The notes under the pieces: generated by a model
Database searches by the model: none
What the model was told of the DNA's origin: nothing
What the model saw: only the letters and a program-made list of their open reading frames with translations
Assembly: GCA_012515455.1 (NCBI GenBank)
Contig: JAAYYJ010000075.1
Span: 1-7,377, forward strand
Length of the DNA: 7,377 bases
Source of the DNA: Oligosphaeraceae bacterium
GTDB lineage: Bacteria > Verrucomicrobiota > Lentisphaeria > Oligosphaerales > Oligosphaeraceae
Reading direction: 5' to 3'
Position numbers and translations under genes: made by a program
Shown: one piece after another, positions 6,016 to 7,377 of the stretch
Layout of the letters: each line of letters begins with the position of its first letter
Numbering within the stretch: position 1 is the stretch's first letter

Positions 6016-6188
6016 AGCCAAATGAAAGATGGGACCGGGATTGTCCTGCAAATAGAGCCGGGGCGGCCTCGCGCGGAGTGCCGGAGATGCGTTTCAGAGC
6101 TTATATTATGAGCATGCCTGCATTGCGGCCGCTGCCACTCTCGCAGCTCACTCCCCCACCCACACCAAAAACAGTTTCTCAGCTTATT

Positions 6189-7343
6189 ATGTCGACAAAA
6201 TCATTGGAGCAAATCGTGGCCGAAGAAATGTTGGGGCAGAATATTGCCGTGGCGGTATCTACGGCGTTGTTAAATGAATGGAAATCCTTGACCTCATGTT
6301 TCCCTGCCGAGTGGCAGCATCGACTGCGCCCGCCCCTGTTCAGCCTCAATGCCAGAATGGACGGCTGGGGCTGCTGGCATGGCGGAGAGAAACGCCTGCT
6401 GGAGATCAATCTCTCGCTCCTGCTGCAGCACTCCTGGCAGTCTGTGCTGGAAGTGCTGCGGCACGAAGTCGCCCATCAGGTCGTCAGCGAATGCTTCCCG
6501 GAGGTCCAGGAATCCGCCCACGGCCAGAAATTCCGCGCGGTGTGCCGGGCGATCGGTGCCAATCCCGCCGCCAGCGGCACGTATCCGACCCTGGATCAGC
6601 GGATGCAAGCAGATGAGAATGAGTCTCTCAGCGCCGAGGCCCGTTTGACCAGCAAGGTCCAGAAGCTGCTGGCCCTCTCCGAGAGCGCCAATGAACACGA
6701 AGCCCGCCAGGCCCTGCTGAAAGCACGGGAACTGACCGCGAAATATTCTCTGAGCCTGCCCGAGGCAGAGAGCCGGGAGGAGGAGTACGTCGCCTGGGCG
6801 GTCGGCCAACCGGTGCCCCGCCGGGAGAGCCACTTGCTGATTCTGGCCAATATCCTGCAGGAATTCTACCAGGTCGCGGTGGTCTGGATGCAGGAGCCGG
6901 ACTTCCTGATGCAACGGCGGGGCTATGCGCTGGTGGTGCATGGCTCCTGCAGTAAAGTCAAGATCGCCTCGTATGTCTATGATTGCCTGCTGCGGCAAAT
7001 CGACAGCTCCTGGGAACAACTCTCCTGGCAGATCAAGGCCGCCAATCCCGGGGCCCGGGGCCGCAAAGAATTCGCGGAGGGGCTGTTGCGGGGGTTCCGC
7101 GACGCGCTGCGGCAGCAGAATGAGAGCCCAGAGGTGCAAGCCTTGGTGCAGAGCGGCAGAGACCACCAGGAACGACTGCAGGAATATCTGCACTGCCTCT
7201 ATCCCCGGCTGGTGAAATTCTCCCGCCAGAGGCGAACCTGGGACCCCGCACTGCAGGCCGCCGGGCAGGCCGAGGGCAAGAAGCTGATCCTGCATCCCGG
7301 ACTGGACCGCCGGGAAATGCAACGCAAATGCCTGCCCGGGTGA
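6189..7343 (+). CDS. SprT-like zinc metalloprotease with DUF2786 and DUF7168-like domains
   Basis: A 384-residue soluble protein on the plus strand, divergent from the operon. Residues about 20-130 form a SprT-like metalloprotease domain. LRHEVAHQVV gives the zinc motif HExxH (His92, Glu93, His96), and AHGQKFRAVCRAIGANP gives the third ligand His111 in the HGxxF pattern of SprT/Spartan proteins. Residues about 152-190 match DUF2786 (KVQKLLALSESANEHEARQALLKARELTAKYSLS). The following 205-345 region, with VVHGSCSKVKIASYVYDCLLRQ, matches the DUF7168 segment that often follows it. SprT-type proteases cut DNA-bound proteins in eukaryotes. The bacterial role of this domain combination is unknown to me. 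The start is uncertain. ATG 6189 is chosen because SLEQIVAEE begins compact, conserved-looking sequence, but it lacks a Shine-Dalgarno. In-frame ATG 6087 has GGAG 8 nt upstream and would add 34 residues, mostly Pro-rich and low in complexity. ATG 6108 is a third choice. Confidence 0.85.
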   Translation: MSTKSLEQIVAEEMLGQNIAVAVSTALLNEWKSLTSCFPAEWQHRLRPPLFSLNARMDGWGCWHGGEKRLLEINLSLLLQHSWQSVLEVLRHEVAHQVVSECFPEVQESAHGQKFRAVCRAIGANPAASGTYPTLDQRMQADENESLSAEARLTSKVQKLLALSESANEHEARQALLKARELTAKYSLSLPEAESREEEYVAWAVGQPVPRRESHLLILANILQEFYQVAVVWMQEPDFLMQRRGYALVVHGSCSKVKIASYVYDCLLRQIDSSWEQLSWQIKAANPGARGRKEFAEGLLRGFRDALRQQNESPEVQALVQSGRDHQERLQEYLHCLYPRLVKFSRQRRTWDPALQAAGQAEGKKLILHPGLDRREMQRKCLPG

Positions 7344-7377
7344 GACTCAAGGACGGTCGGAATAGGTGTATTTTGCG

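Larger units (their letters stand above)
5859..6188. promoter_or_regulatory. Divergent intergenic region between operon and SprT-like gene
   Basis: About 330 nt without a convincing gene. From left to right it holds a short hairpin (5886-5899), the palindrome ATTCTAGAAT (5923-5932), a probable minus-strand promoter (5930-5957), an inverted repeat with an extra half-site (5952-5981), a second hairpin (5982-6015), and a C-rich stretch before the SprT-like start (6120-6170). For the plus-strand gene I find only AT-rich hexamers (TATATT at 6102-6107, TATTAT at 6185-6190) with no acceptable -35. The tract 6016-6090 shows nothing further that I can name. Open reading through 5976-6188 in the SprT-like frame gives low-complexity Pro/Arg-rich residues, consistent with untranslated leader. 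Confidence 0.6.

Noticed and set aside
5976..6188. N-terminal extension of the SprT-like protein back to a TTG at 5976
   Set aside because: The TTG lies inside the palindromic candidate operator, has no Shine-Dalgarno, and the added residues are Arg/Pro-rich and of low complexity.
6294..7322. 342-codon minus-strand open frame opposite the SprT-like gene
   Set aside because: It is antisense to the HExxH/DUF2786 protein. The Leu/Gln/Pro/Gly-rich translation shows no domain, and no start signal supports it.

Overview
The window is GC-rich bacterial DNA holding six complete protein genes and the first codons of a seventh. I see no rRNA, tRNA, CRISPR array or insertion sequence. A Gram-negative host is suggested by a lipoprotein signal on an otherwise exported protein. 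A rhamnosidase/SGNH-hydrolase pair beside a small double zinc-ribbon protein and a GH99-like lipoprotein resembles the polysaccharide-degrading PVC bacteria, perhaps Lentisphaerota (Victivallis-like). That placement is from memory and weak.

Minus strand, read from about 5860 down to 1: an apparent five-gene operon. Its order is an SGNH/GDSL esterase (5858-5211), a GH78 alpha-L-rhamnosidase (5174-2778), an AlbA_2/Schlafen-type protein with an unrecognised C-terminal half (2752-1466), a cysteine-rich zinc-ribbon protein (1429-1013) and a GH99/WbsX-like lipoprotein (1016-102). Gaps are 36, 25 and 36 nt, and the last pair overlaps by an ATGA. After a hairpin that contains the lipoprotein's stop codon, a further minus-strand gene begins at position 8 behind a strong Shine-Dalgarno and leaves the window.

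Plus strand, 6189-7343: a protein with a SprT-like zinc metalloprotease domain, a DUF2786 helix pair and a DUF7168-like tail, transcribed divergently from the operon. The roughly 330-nt space between the two units (5859-6188) holds a plausible minus-strand promoter. A perfect inverted repeat with an extra half-site overlaps its -35, and further hairpins lie nearby. This is the best candidate control region.

The esterase and the rhamnosidase lack signal peptides, so they probably work in the cytoplasm on imported, acylated rhamnose-containing oligosaccharides. The GH99-like lipoprotein keeps the family's SWN...G.xIEP signature but has Asn and Arg where the family has its two catalytic glutamates. 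It may bind glycans rather than cleave them. Why an AlbA_2 protein and a zinc-ribbon protein sit between these carbohydrate genes is the main open question.
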